This document shows, piece after piece, positions 17,437-25,763 of a DNA stretch of 50,530 nucleotides. The position numbers and the translations under genes were made by a program. This DNA comes from Stutzerimonas stutzeri SDM-LAC. GTDB lineage: Bacteria; Pseudomonadota; Gammaproteobacteria; Pseudomonadales; Pseudomonadaceae. The first letter of the stretch is position 1. Every line of letters begins with the position of its first letter. The stretch lies in the NCBI RefSeq assembly GCF_000235745.1, contig NZ_AGSX01000108.1:1-50530 (forward strand), in the 5' to 3' direction. Under the pieces are notes generated by a model, which searched no databases, was not told the DNA's origin, and saw nothing but the letters and a program-made list of their open reading frames with translations.

Positions 17437-18096
17437 CTAGGCGCCGAGCAGACGCAGCTCTTCACTGATACCGCTCGCACTGGCGCCACCGGCCAGGGGC
17501 CGATCCCAGCGCAAGGTGGCGGGCCGGCCACTCATGTACCACAGGCGGTTGGCCAGCTGGTCGGCATCACGGGCATCGTGGGTCACGCAGATCATTGCCA
17601 TCTGCGGCTGCGCATCCAGTAGCCGGAGGATGAGGCGGCGCAGTTCGGCGGCACGATCCGGGTCCAGCGACGCGAAGGGTTCATCGAGCAACAGCAGGTC
17701 GGGCTTGATCGCCAGGCTCCGCGCCAGCGCCGCACGACGGGCCATGCCCAGCGACAGCTGATCCGGCAGACAATCGCCGGCATCACACAGCCCCACCTCG
17801 TTCAGCAAACGATCGATATCGCCAGAAGATGCGCCGACCAGCGCCAGGTTCTGCCGCACCGTGCGCCAGGGCAACAGGCGGTGCTCCTGAAACAGGTAGC
17901 CGACACGCACACCGGCACGCGGCCGAGCCATAGTGCTGAGACGCGGATCGAGCCCGGCGATGGCATTGAGCAGCGTGGTCTTGCCAACGCCGGACGGTCC
18001 CAACAGGCAGATGCGATCACCCGCCCGCACCTGCACGTCGATCGCACCAAGCACCGAATGGCCTGCCGCCGCACCATCGATCCGCAGCTCAAGCAT
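17437..18096 (-). CDS. ABC transporter ATP-binding protein
   Basis: A 219-aa nucleotide-binding subunit. Walker A is GPSGVGKTT (residues about 34-42), the Q-loop region is YLFQEHRLLPW, Walker B is LLLLDEP and the H-loop His lies in CVTHDARDA. The signature segment reads LSLGMARR rather than the usual LSGGQ. It is the last gene of a three-gene importer operon: its start overlaps the permease stop by 8 bp. Together with the NMT1/TauA-like binding protein it most resembles nitrate/sulfonate/taurine-class importers (TauB/SsuB-like). The substrate is unknown. Confidence 0.9.
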   Translation of the reverse strand: MLELRIDGAAAGHSVLGAIDVQVRAGDRICLLGPSGVGKTTLLNAIAGLDPRLSTMARPRAGVRVGYLFQEHRLLPWRTVRQNLALVGASSGDIDRLLNEVGLCDAGDCLPDQLSLGMARRAALARSLAIKPDLLLLDEPFASLDPDRAAELRRLILRLLDAQPQMAMICVTHDARDADQLANRLWYMSGRPATLRWDRPLAGGASASGISEELRLLGA

Positions 18097-18850
18097 GCGC
18101 TACCCCCGCCTCGCGCCAGGAAGACGCGCGCCGTTCCAGCGGTTGCAGCGCAACCAGTTCGATCAGTTGCACCACCGCGATGAAGGCCAGGCTGTAGGCC
18201 AAGATGCTCGCTACATCGAACACCTGAAAGGCCATGTGCAACTGGAAGCCAACGCCGTCGGAACGACCGAGCAGCTCGACGACCAGAACGATCTTCCAGA
18301 TCAGCGCCAGGCCGCCCCGGGTCGCTGCCATCAGGTATGGAAATAACTGCGGTAGCCAGACGTTGGCCACCCGCTGCCAGCGGTTTAAACCGTACACCTG
18401 CGCCATCTGCTCCAGCTTGGGGTCGAGGCTGCGCGCGCCTTCGCGCACGGTCACAGCGACATTCGGCACCTTGTTGATCACCACCGCCAGCACCGCCGCC
18501 GCTTCCACCAGGCCGAACCAGACGTAGAGCAGGATGATGGTGACCAGTGCTGGGAGATTGAGAAACAGCACCAGCAGCGGATCGAGCACGGCGTTGGCGA
18601 GCCGCGAGCGGCCCATCCACACGCCCAGCAGCGCACCCAGTGCCATCGCCAGGACAAAACTGATCAGCACTCGACGCAGAGTGATCAGCAGGTGATGGGG
18701 CAGCTCGCCGTTCTGCGTAGCCAGCCAGAAGGTTTGCAGGACGTCCGCTGGAGACGGCAGCAGCGGCGTACTGACGATCAACGCGACAACTGCCCAGAGC
18801 GCAACCACCAGCGGCAGCGCGATCCAGCAGGTCCAGCGCGAGCCCTTCAT
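18089..18850 (-). CDS. ABC transporter permease (TauC/SsuC-like)
   Basis: A 253-aa inner-membrane permease with about six hydrophobic helices. The BPD_transp_1 coupling motif appears in EGARSLDPKLEQMAQVYGLN followed by RWQRVANVWLPQLFPYLMAATR, the EAA-loop equivalent that docks on the ATPase. The ATG at 18,848-18,850 overlaps the stop of the binding-protein gene by 4 bp and its own stop overlaps the ATPase start, so the three genes are translationally coupled. Family: sulfonate/nitrate/taurine-type permeases. Confidence 0.9.
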   Translation of the reverse strand: MKGSRWTCWIALPLVVALWAVVALIVSTPLLPSPADVLQTFWLATQNGELPHHLLITLRRVLISFVLAMALGALLGVWMGRSRLANAVLDPLLVLFLNLPALVTIILLYVWFGLVEAAAVLAVVINKVPNVAVTVREGARSLDPKLEQMAQVYGLNRWQRVANVWLPQLFPYLMAATRGGLALIWKIVLVVELLGRSDGVGFQLHMAFQVFDVASILAYSLAFIAVVQLIELVALQPLERRASSWREAGVAHA

Positions 18851-19857
18851 GGTTCGCTCTGGAACAGCGCGGCCGGCATCAGCTTCCCCGGTTCGGCACC
18901 GGTCAGCTCTAGCAGCCGGTGCAGCGCGGTTATGCGCGCCTCGTCCAGGGGTTGCGGGATGCCTTCGACGAAACTGTCGCGTAGCGCGGCGAATACCGCC
19001 TCGTCATCGGCGCGCATCAACGGACGGATTGCCTGCCAGTGGTCCGGGTCGGCAGCCAGCTGATCCTTGGTCTGGCGCAAGGCACTGGCGAAGCGCCGCA
19101 GCAGGTCGCCATGCTCGCTGGCCCAGGAGTCGGCAAAGAGATAGCCGAGCACTGGCAGATCGGAATCGAGACCCAGTGTGCTGACCAGTTCGGCCAGTCT
19201 GAAGGCCGTGCGCACGCCGCCTTCGCCGCGCAGGCGTGCGGAAAAATGCCAGTAGGTCAACAGCGCATCCACCTGACCGCGACGCAGCGCCTGGCTCAGC
19301 AACGGCGGCGCGGCGTACTGCACCGTCGCTTCGCGCGCCAGGTCGACGCCCTGCCCTGCCGCGACCTGTTGCAACAGTTGCCAGCCCAGCCCGTCCGGCC
19401 CGCCCGCCACACCGATACGCTTGCCACGTAAGTCGGCCAAGCTGCGAATGTCGCTGCCATCTTTAACCAATACTTCGCCGATCTGCGAAGAAAACGCTAC
19501 GTAGCGATAGGGCGTCCCGGCCTCGTGACGCGCCTGCGCCCAGAGCAGATCGCTGACCGCGCCGTCGACACTGCCGCTGCTCAGCGCTAATCGCGAAGCG
19601 GGCAGATCGGCCACCAACCGCACCTTCAATTCGAAGCCGTTGGTCTTGTCGAGATGGTGGCGCTTGAGATGGTCGAGTTCCCAGTGCGAGGTGCCGAACT
19701 GCAACACGCTGAGGGTCAGCACTGGCAGGGGTTGCGTAGCACCTTGCGCCAGCGCGAAAAGCGGCAGCACGGCAATTAGAACCGCCGGAACGCAGCGACG
19801 CGCCACACCATGGGTGCGGGCGAACAGGCGGGTGAGGAACCACGAAGCAGGCATCAT
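18847..19857 (-). CDS. ABC transporter substrate-binding protein (NMT1/TauA-like)
   Basis: A 336-aa periplasmic binding protein. The N-terminus carries a basic then hydrophobic signal (CVPAVLIAVLPLFALAQG, cleavage near ALAQ). The mature part has the NMT1/TauA pattern: FGTSHWELDHLKRHHLDKTN, LPASRLALSSGSVDGAVSDL and a central SLADLRGKRIGVAGGPDGLG. Ligand-contacting positions are not obvious, so the substrate (sulfonate, nitrate, pyrimidine precursor, other) cannot be assigned. First gene of the operon; two adjacent ATG codons at 19,857 and 19,854 are both possible starts. Directly upstream lies a HIT gene on the same strand, about 115 bp away. Confidence 0.85.
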   Translation of the reverse strand: MMPASWFLTRLFARTHGVARRCVPAVLIAVLPLFALAQGATQPLPVLTLSVLQFGTSHWELDHLKRHHLDKTNGFELKVRLVADLPASRLALSSGSVDGAVSDLLWAQARHEAGTPYRYVAFSSQIGEVLVKDGSDIRSLADLRGKRIGVAGGPDGLGWQLLQQVAAGQGVDLAREATVQYAAPPLLSQALRRGQVDALLTYWHFSARLRGEGGVRTAFRLAELVSTLGLDSDLPVLGYLFADSWASEHGDLLRRFASALRQTKDQLAADPDHWQAIRPLMRADDEAVFAALRDSFVEGIPQPLDEARITALHRLLELTGAEPGKLMPAALFQSEP

Positions 19858-19971
19858 GCCTGCAGGGTACGAAGCCTACGGGGCCCTACGAATAGTACTT
19901 TGGTGCCCCTTCGCTGCTGCGATGGTCGCGGCTGCAATTCCCGTAGCCGCGACCTCAGCGCAGGTCGTGAA

Positions 19972-20430
19972 TCAGAGGTCCGGCTGAGCGATCTTCTGTG
20001 CCAGCCGCTGCACCAGCCGCGCCTGCAGCTTTTCCAGTTCCGCCGGCTCGGCCTTGTCCGCGGCATGAATCGCCAAGCCTTCGCCGGCGTAACGCGGCAC
20101 GATATGCACGTGGATGTGAAACACCGTCTGCCCTGCCGGCGCGCCGTTGAACTGCGCGACCTGCACGCCATCGGGCTGCAACTCATCGACGATCACTTGA
20201 GTGAGCGTTTGCACTACCGCCATCACCTTGCACAACGCCTCGGTATCCACATCGAGGATGTTGCAGGCCGCCGACCGTTTGGGAATCACCAAGGTATGCC
20301 CGAAGGACTGCGGGAACAGATCGAGAAAGGCGAGCACATCGTCATCCTCGTAGAGCTTGTAGCAAGGCGCATCGCCCTGAATGATCTGGGCAAAGATGTT
20401 TTTTGGATCGTAGGGCGTGATCAGAGACAC
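19972..20430 (-). CDS. HIT-family nucleotide hydrolase
   Basis: A 152-aa cytosolic protein of the histidine triad superfamily, probably a Hint-like nucleoside phosphoramidase or dinucleoside polyphosphate hydrolase. The triad HIHVHIV (His105, His107, His109, the central catalytic position His107) is intact, and the helix FLDLFPQSFGHTLVIPKR precedes it as expected. The start is GTG at 20,428-20,430, supported by GGAG 8 nt upstream; an ATG nearby is in another frame. It lies upstream of the ABC operon on the same strand but 115 bp away, so it is likely independent. Confidence 0.92.
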   Translation of the reverse strand: MSLITPYDPKNIFAQIIQGDAPCYKLYEDDDVLAFLDLFPQSFGHTLVIPKRSAACNILDVDTEALCKVMAVVQTLTQVIVDELQPDGVQVAQFNGAPAGQTVFHIHVHIVPRYAGEGLAIHAADKAEPAELEKLQARLVQRLAQKIAQPDL

Positions 20431-20837
20431 CGGCGTCGCTCCATGGCGGACAGGGCTCTAAACCATAGCGGGAACGACGATGGGAGCCAATAACGCAATC
20501 CGCTTGCCGGGCCGGCGTTCAGAGCCAGGGCGTTCGCCCGCGTGCATACGCCGGCCTCCGTCCATAAGTGCAGCGAATCAATTGCTGGCAAGACAGCGCG
20601 TTGCTTCGGCGCCGTGGGGTTTAGCCAAGCGAGCTACAGCTACGGCAAGCTGTTGAATAAAAAATATTGCACTCAATCGACATTATTATTCTTTTGCATA
20701 CACAATCATCGAGTATCAGACTGTATGCACTCCTCCCGCAACTTTGCAGTCTCGTAATCAAACCCCCGAAAGAGGTGGCTCGCGAGGACGTGCATGCGGA
20801 CAGCGGAATATCCCCTTGCGTGCAACTGGAATTATTC
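20431..20837 (+). promoter_or_regulatory. 407-bp upstream region of orphan ccoN
   Basis: AT-rich sequence from about 20,650 to 20,760. It contains a perfect 8-bp inverted repeat TGCATACA (20,695-20,702) / TGTATGCA (20,722-20,729). A weak Anr-like element TTGCACTCAATCGA (20,667-20,680) matches TTGAT-N4-ATCAA at only 7 of 10. No coding sequence is evident. Confidence 0.45.
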
Positions 20838-22286
20838 ATGTCCAACCTGATTGCCGCCGGCTCGGCCGGCGAAACCTACAACTACGACATTGTTCGCCGG
20901 TTTACCCTCATGACCCTGGCATGGGGCATTCTCGGCATGGGCCTGGGCGTGTTCATCGCCGCTCAGCTGGTCTGGCCGCAGCTTAATTTCGATCTGCCCT
21001 GGACAAGCTTCGGACGCATCAGGCCGTTGCACACCAATCTGGTGATCTTCGCCTTCGGCGGTAACGCATTGTTCGCCACATCCCTGTATGTGGTGCAGCG
21101 CACCAGCCGGGTACGGCTGATCTCGGACGTGGTGGCCAGCTTCGTGTTCTGGGGCTGGCAGGCGGTGATTGTGGCGATGCTGATCACTTACCCGCTGGGC
21201 TACACCACCTCCAAGGAATACGCGGAGATGGAGTGGCCGATCGCATTGCTGGTCACTTTCGTATGGCTTGCCTACATATGGCTGTTCTTCGGCACCATTG
21301 CCAAGCGCAGGGTCAGCCATATCTATGTCGGTAACTGGTTTTACGGGGCGTTCATCATCGTTACGGCGATGGTGCACATCGTCAATCACATGCTGGTACC
21401 CGTCTCACTGTTGAAGTCCTACCCGATCTATTCGGGCGCCACCGACGCCATGGTGCAGTGGTGGTACGGCCACAGTGTGGTCGGCTTCATCCTTTCGGTG
21501 GGCTTTCTGGGGATGATGTATTACTTCGTGCCCAAACAGGCAGAACGACCGATCTACTCCTACCGCCTGTCGATCGTGCATTTCTGGGCAATCATCAGCC
21601 TGTACATCTGGGCCGGCCCGCATCATCTGCACTACACGGCACTGCCTGAGTGGGCGCAGAGCCTGGGTATGGTGATGTCGATCATCCTCCTTGCGCCAAG
21701 CTGGGGCGGCATGATCAACGGCATGATGACCCTTTCTGGCGCCTGGCATAAATTGCGCACCGACCCGATCCTGCGCTTCCTCGTCGTCTCCCTGGCGTTT
21801 TACGGCATGTCGACCTTCGAAGGCCCGATGATGGCGATCAAGACCGTCAACGCGCTGTCCCACTACACCGACTGGACCATCGGCCACGTCCATGCCGGCG
21901 CCCTCGGCTGGGTGGCAATGATCAGCATCGGCACGCTGTACCACATGATTCCCAAGCTCTGGGGCCGCGAGCAGATGCACAGCGTCGGCCTGATCAACGC
22001 GCATTTCTGGCTGAGCACCATTGGCACCGTGCTCTACATCGCCTCGATGTGGGTCAACGGCATTACCCAGGGCCTGATGTGGCGAGCGATCAACGAAGAC
22101 GGCACGCTCACCTACTCCTTCGTCGAAGCATTGGAAGCCAGTCATCCGGGCTATCTGGTACGCCTGGCAGGCGGTGGCCTTTTCGCCTTCGGCATGCTGC
22201 TGATGGCGTACAACACCTGGTGCACAGTGCGTGCGGGCACACGTAACGTGCAGGCTTCGATTTCCGGTCTGGCCGCAGCGAGGTAA
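20838..22286 (+). CDS. ccoN: Orphan cbb3 cytochrome oxidase catalytic subunit CcoN
   Basis: A 482-aa 12-helix catalytic subunit of a cbb3-type terminal oxidase, reducing O2 at the inner membrane. All cofactor ligands are present: His65 (RPLHTNL) and His352 for low-spin heme b, His212 (YGHSVVG), His262 and His263 (GPHHLHY) for CuB, His350 (GHVHAGA) for heme b3, and the cross-linking Tyr256 (YIWAGPHH). There is no ccoO or ccoP beside it, so it resembles the orphan isoforms CcoN3/CcoN4 of P. aeruginosa, which swap into complete oxidases and alter tolerance to inhibitors such as cyanide. The ATG at 20,838 lacks a good SD, but the conserved [12 protein letters not shown] start makes it the likeliest. 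It is followed by a 71-aa gene after 3 bp. Confidence 0.93.
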   Translation: MSNLIAAGSAGETYNYDIVRRFTLMTLAWGILGMGLGVFIAAQLVWPQLNFDLPWTSFGRIRPLHTNLVIFAFGGNALFATSLYVVQRTSRVRLISDVVASFVFWGWQAVIVAMLITYPLGYTTSKEYAEMEWPIALLVTFVWLAYIWLFFGTIAKRRVSHIYVGNWFYGAFIIVTAMVHIVNHMLVPVSLLKSYPIYSGATDAMVQWWYGHSVVGFILSVGFLGMMYYFVPKQAERPIYSYRLSIVHFWAIISLYIWAGPHHLHYTALPEWAQSLGMVMSIILLAPSWGGMINGMMTLSGAWHKLRTDPILRFLVVSLAFYGMSTFEGPMMAIKTVNALSHYTDWTIGHVHAGALGWVAMISIGTLYHMIPKLWGREQMHSVGLINAHFWLSTIGTVLYIASMWVNGITQGLMWRAINEDGTLTYSFVEALEASHPGYLVRLAGGGLFAFGMLLMAYNTWCTVRAGTRNVQASISGLAAAR

Positions 22287-22289
22287 CCC

Positions 22290-22505
22290 ATGACACTGCT
22301 GATTGTCCTCACCATGATCGCGCTGGTCTGCGCCGCGCTCAGCCTGGGAAAGCTGTCCAGTCAAGACGCCGAGCAGGCCTCACTGCTGCCGTTCGCCGAC
22401 GATCCCGAGGCCGCTCGCCAGATGACGACCGAAACCGGCCTGGTCTGCGAACGAGTGGTGCGGCCTGCCGAGGAGTCTGAGCCCCCTTACACCTGGAAGG
22501 CTTGA
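22290..22505 (+). CDS. Small membrane protein with a CcoQ-like tail, downstream of ccoN
   Basis: A 71-aa protein: an N-terminal membrane helix (TLLIVLTMIALVCAALSLG), then SSQDAEQASLLPFADDPEAA and a polar C-terminus with one Cys (GLVCERVV). The LPFADDPEAA stretch resembles the conserved LPFADD motif after the helix in CcoQ, the small fourth subunit of cbb3 oxidases. It starts 3 bp after the ccoN stop with its SD (GAGG) overlapping the ccoN end, so it is co-translated. P. aeruginosa also has a small gene beside ccoN4 (recall). Function unproven; assembly or stability partner is the natural guess. Confidence 0.7.
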   Translation: MTLLIVLTMIALVCAALSLGKLSSQDAEQASLLPFADDPEAARQMTTETGLVCERVVRPAEESEPPYTWKA

Positions 22506-22703
22506 ACCCTTTCGTGCAGAGACGGCGATGCGCTGCGCCGAGCAGTCGAGGTGCGGTAAGCCAGCAGCGCTTTCCCGCGCATCCCTGCGCAGGTGCGCTA
22601 TGGCGTGCGCGTGACAGGTATCGAAGCGAGGCCAGCGAAATGACCACGTCACGCCGCACCCGCTATCCTCACCTTCCGATACCTGTATTGCGGAGAGAGC
22701 ACC

Positions 22704-23408
22704 ATGCACGATCTGTCCACCTTCCCCATCACCCAGAAATGGCCCGCCAGCTACCCGGATCGCCTGCAGCTGTACTCGCTGACCACGCCCAACGGGGTGA
22801 AGGCCTCGATCATGTTGGAGGAAACCGGTCTGCCCTACGAGGCGCATCTGGTCAGTTTCGAGAGCAACGACCAGCTCTCGGAAGAATTTCTCTCGCTGAA
22901 CCCGAACAACAAGATCCCGGCGATCCTCGATCCCAACGGGCCGAACGGTGAGCCGCTGGCGTTATTCGAGTCCGGGGCGATTCTGCTGTACCTGGCGGAC
23001 AAGACCGGTCAGTTCATGCCCGAGGACGCCGCGGCCCGCTACGAGACGATCCAGTGGCTGATGTTCCAAATGGGCGGTATCGGGCCGATGTTCGGCCAAC
23101 TGGGCTTCTTCAATAAATTCGCCGGCAAGGACTACGAGGACAAGCGCCCGCTTGAGCGCTACGTCGCCGAAAGCCAGCGCCTGCTCGGCGTACTGGACAA
23201 GCGGCTGGAGGGTCGCGAGTGGCTCATGGGCGGGCGCTACAGCATCGCCGATATCGCCACGTTCCCGTGGGTGCGCAATTTGGTGGGTTTCTACGAAGCG
23301 CGCGAACTGGTGGAGTTCGAACGGTTCGTCAACGTCCAGCGGGTGCTGGATGCGTTCGTCGCGCGGCCTGCTGTGGCCAGGGGGCTGAACATTCCGTCAC
23401 GCGACTGA
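22704..23408 (+). CDS. Glutathione S-transferase, Nu-class-like
   Basis: A 234-aa cytosolic transferase. The N-terminal thioredoxin fold begins with LYSLTTPNGVKASIMLEETG, the pattern of YfcG/YghU (Nu-class) GSTs that act as disulfide-bond oxidoreductases; the Thr-Pro-Asn positions normally contact glutathione. ESGAILLYLADKTG gives the conserved glutathione-binding Glu-Ser and the C-terminal helical domain contains LMGGRYSIADIATFPWVR, the N-capping box. The ATG at 22,704 follows GGAGAGAG. No obvious operon partner. Confidence 0.92.
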   Translation: MHDLSTFPITQKWPASYPDRLQLYSLTTPNGVKASIMLEETGLPYEAHLVSFESNDQLSEEFLSLNPNNKIPAILDPNGPNGEPLALFESGAILLYLADKTGQFMPEDAAARYETIQWLMFQMGGIGPMFGQLGFFNKFAGKDYEDKRPLERYVAESQRLLGVLDKRLEGREWLMGGRYSIADIATFPWVRNLVGFYEARELVEFERFVNVQRVLDAFVARPAVARGLNIPSRD

Positions 23409-23711
23409 GTGTGGGTATGGGAGCGCTGCTCACCCAGCGCTTCACGCTAGAAAAAGTGCGCACGCAACCTGCGCAAATCCAGCGTCGCAGAGTTCCGAAG
23501 TCGGCTCTCCGAAGCCGTGCCGATCGAGCGTATCGGGCTCGCAACTGCAGCACCTATCGACCAAACGCCCTCCGGCAAAGCTCGTCGACCCATAAAAAGC
23601 CGCGCCCCATTGTCGATTCTCGCCTCGCCCGCTCGACCAATGATCGGAGCCGGCGGAAATTCTTGTAAATCCGTCTAGGCTGATTCTCCCATCCGGCGAA
23701 GGAGTCAGACG
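23409..23711. other. 303-bp gap between GST and YciI-like genes
   Basis: No gene seen. A stem-loop just after the GST stop pairs AGCGCTG (23,422-23,428) with CAGCGCT (23,435-23,441) over a 6-nt loop; it lacks a T-run, so termination is uncertain. The rest shows no clear promoter or repeat. Confidence 0.35.
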
Positions 23712-24131
23712 ATGCGATTCATGGTGATGATCAAGGCCAACCGGGACACCGAAGCGGGTGTGATGCCCAGCGAGGATGTGCTCGCGGCCATGGGCCAATA
23801 CAACGAAGAACTCGTGAACGCCGGCGTCATGCTCGGCGGTGAAGGCTTGCACCCCAGCATTCGTGGCGCCCGCGTGCGCTTTAGCGAGGGGCAAACATCG
23901 GTGGTGGACGGCCCCTTCGTCGAAACCCGCGAGCTGATAGCCGGCTATTGGATATTCCAGACCGGATCGCTGCAAGAAGCTATCGACTGGGTGAAACGCT
24001 GCCCAGCATCCGCCATCGGTGATTCGGAAATCGAGATTCGCCAGATTTTCGAAGCCGAAGACTTCGGCGCCGAATTCACTCCGGAGTTACGCGAGCAGGA
24101 AGAGCGTTTGCGCGCACGAATTACCTCATAA
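23712..24131 (+). CDS. YCII-related (YciI-like) domain protein
   Basis: A 139-aa soluble protein of the YCII/DGPF family. It begins MRFMVMIKANRDTEAGVMPS and carries GEGLHPSIRGARVRF and VDGPFVETRELIAGYWIFQ, the last containing the DGPF motif that names the family. Related domains occur near ECF sigma factors and chlorophenol genes; no firm activity is known. The SD GAAGGAG sits about 10 nt before the ATG. It is 19 bp upstream of the VOC gene and the two are likely co-transcribed, a pairing often seen for DGPF and PhnB-like proteins. Confidence 0.9.
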   Translation: MRFMVMIKANRDTEAGVMPSEDVLAAMGQYNEELVNAGVMLGGEGLHPSIRGARVRFSEGQTSVVDGPFVETRELIAGYWIFQTGSLQEAIDWVKRCPASAIGDSEIEIRQIFEAEDFGAEFTPELREQEERLRARITS

Positions 24132-24150
24132 CCCGAACAGGAGAACACAG

Positions 24151-24573
24151 ATGAAAATCACCCCTTACCTCACCTTCGACGGCCAAGCACGCGACGCCTT
24201 CACGCTCTACCAGAAGGTGCTCGGCGGCACGCTGGAGATGATGACCTTCGCCCAGGCGCCCGAGTCCGAGCATTTCCCTGTCGAGCATCGGGAGCGGATC
24301 ATGCACGTCTGCCTGAACCTGGGCGACTACCAGCTGATGGCGTCCGACACCATGCCCGGCGATACCTGTGGCGGCGGCCCGTACGAAGGGATCAAGGGCT
24401 GCTCGATATCCCTGCATCCAAAAAGCGTTGCCGAGGGCGAACGCGTATTCAACGGGCTGGCCGAAGGTGGACAGGTCATGATGCCGCTGGAGAAAACCTT
24501 CTGGGCCGAGCGTTTCGGCATGTTTGTAGACCGCTTCGGCGTCTCCTGGATGGTCAACTGCGAGCAGGCCTAG
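24151..24573 (+). CDS. VOC-superfamily (PhnB/glyoxalase-like) protein
   Basis: A 140-aa protein of the vicinal oxygen chelate fold, PhnB-like branch. It begins MKITPYLTFDGQARDAFTLY, with LGGTLEMMTFAQAP, MHVCLNLGDYQLMASD and a C-terminal FGMFVDRFGVSWMVN typical of the branch. Metal ligands of true glyoxalase are not conserved in this group and the role is unknown. The ATG at 24,151 has AGGAG at 24,139 and is preferred over an in-frame ATG at 24,019 that lies inside the upstream gene. Probably in one transcript with the YciI-like gene. Confidence 0.9.
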   Translation: MKITPYLTFDGQARDAFTLYQKVLGGTLEMMTFAQAPESEHFPVEHRERIMHVCLNLGDYQLMASDTMPGDTCGGGPYEGIKGCSISLHPKSVAEGERVFNGLAEGGQVMMPLEKTFWAERFGMFVDRFGVSWMVNCEQA

Positions 24574-24776
24574 CTGCAGCTATCGCTTAAGCGCCACCAC
24601 CGATGCGAAGACGCCTGACTCCACCCCGAGCCACGCGTCTTCCACCCTGGCCAGCCAATACGACGACGTGATTCAGTAGATCGAGCCTCCATGGCGATCT
24701 CCCTCTCGCCAATGCCAGCCGCGATGATGTTCATCCAGGAACGCGTGGTGCGTCGCGCCTCCGGAAAAGGCTACGG

Positions 24777-25562
24777 TCAGATCAGCTTATAGCCGATGGT
24801 CGCCAACATCACCGCCATGCAAGGTCGTAACACGGAATCCGGAACACGACCGGACAGGTTGCTGCCCAAGTAAATGCCGGGCAACGAGCCCATCAGCAGA
24901 TAGGCCAGAATGGTCCAATCCATGTTGCCCATGCCCGCGTGGCCGAGGCCAGCGACAAGTGTCAGCGGCACGGCGTGGGCGATTTCCGTTCCTACCAGGC
25001 GACGGGTAGTGAGCAAAGGGTAGAGGAAGAACAAGGCGACCGTGCCCAGCGCGCCGGCACCGATTGAGGTCAGCGTCACCATCGCCCCGAGGATCACGCC
25101 GACTACAACGGTCAGCGCATTCAAGCCATTAGGTGACAGGCGCGGCGTTGGTCCAGAGAGGCGAGCTGCGACTGCCAGCAGACGCTTCTTGAACAGCACC
25201 GCCAATGCGGTGAACACCAGGACGATGCCCAGCGATTGCTTGATGACCGCGTTGAGCGCGTCCTGATCGCCATGCAGTCCCTTCAGCACCCAGAGCATCA
25301 GCGCAGCCGCCGGCAGGCTGCCCAACGATAGCCAACCCGTGATGCGCCAGTCGATGTTGCGATTCTTCTGGTGGACCCAGACACCGCCCGCTTTGGTGAT
25401 CGCCGCATAGAGCAGATCGGTTCCGACAGCCGCTGCCGGGCTGACACCGAACCACAGCAGGATCGGCGTCATCAACGATCCGCCACCGACGCCCGTCATG
25501 CCGACGACGAAACCGACCAGCAAGCCGGCAATCACAAAGCCAAGAACACCAAACTCCATCAT
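24777..25562 (-). CDS. TauE/SafE (DUF81) family membrane permease
   Basis: A 261-aa inner-membrane protein with about eight hydrophobic helices. The N-terminal repeat LVGFVVGMTGVGGGSLMTPI and the internal counterpart ILGAMVTLTSIGAGALGTVA are the paired glycine-rich motifs of TauE/SafE anion exporters (sulfite, sulfoacetate and similar). Substrate unknown. Starts with two ATG codons in a row (25,562 and 25,559). It is divergent from ribonuclease Z; the shared gap at 25,610-25,680 is strikingly AT-rich and holds TGCTT/AAGCA arms about 14 bp apart, possibly a LysR-type operator. Confidence 0.88.
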   Translation of the reverse strand: MMEFGVLGFVIAGLLVGFVVGMTGVGGGSLMTPILLWFGVSPAAAVGTDLLYAAITKAGGVWVHQKNRNIDWRITGWLSLGSLPAAALMLWVLKGLHGDQDALNAVIKQSLGIVLVFTALAVLFKKRLLAVAARLSGPTPRLSPNGLNALTVVVGVILGAMVTLTSIGAGALGTVALFFLYPLLTTRRLVGTEIAHAVPLTLVAGLGHAGMGNMDWTILAYLLMGSLPGIYLGSNLSGRVPDSVLRPCMAVMLATIGYKLI

Positions 25563-25763
25563 TCAATCCCAAGGTGGGCCGGTCCGGCCGTAACGATGGC
25601 GGCCAGCATAAGGGTATTGTTTAGCGATTCTTAATATAAGTTTGTGCTTGTTTAGTAGCTGAAAAGCATAAGCGAGCAAACAGGGGCGGCTCAGGCGCGT
25701 GTGGACTTATCCGCGGCGATCGGAGTTGCCATACTGACGTCACGAAAACCAAGGAGCCAACGC

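Noticed and set aside
20667-20680. Anr box upstream of ccoN
   Set aside because: TTGCACTCAATCGA matches only 7 of 10 conserved positions, too weak beside the 9 of 10 site at ccoM.
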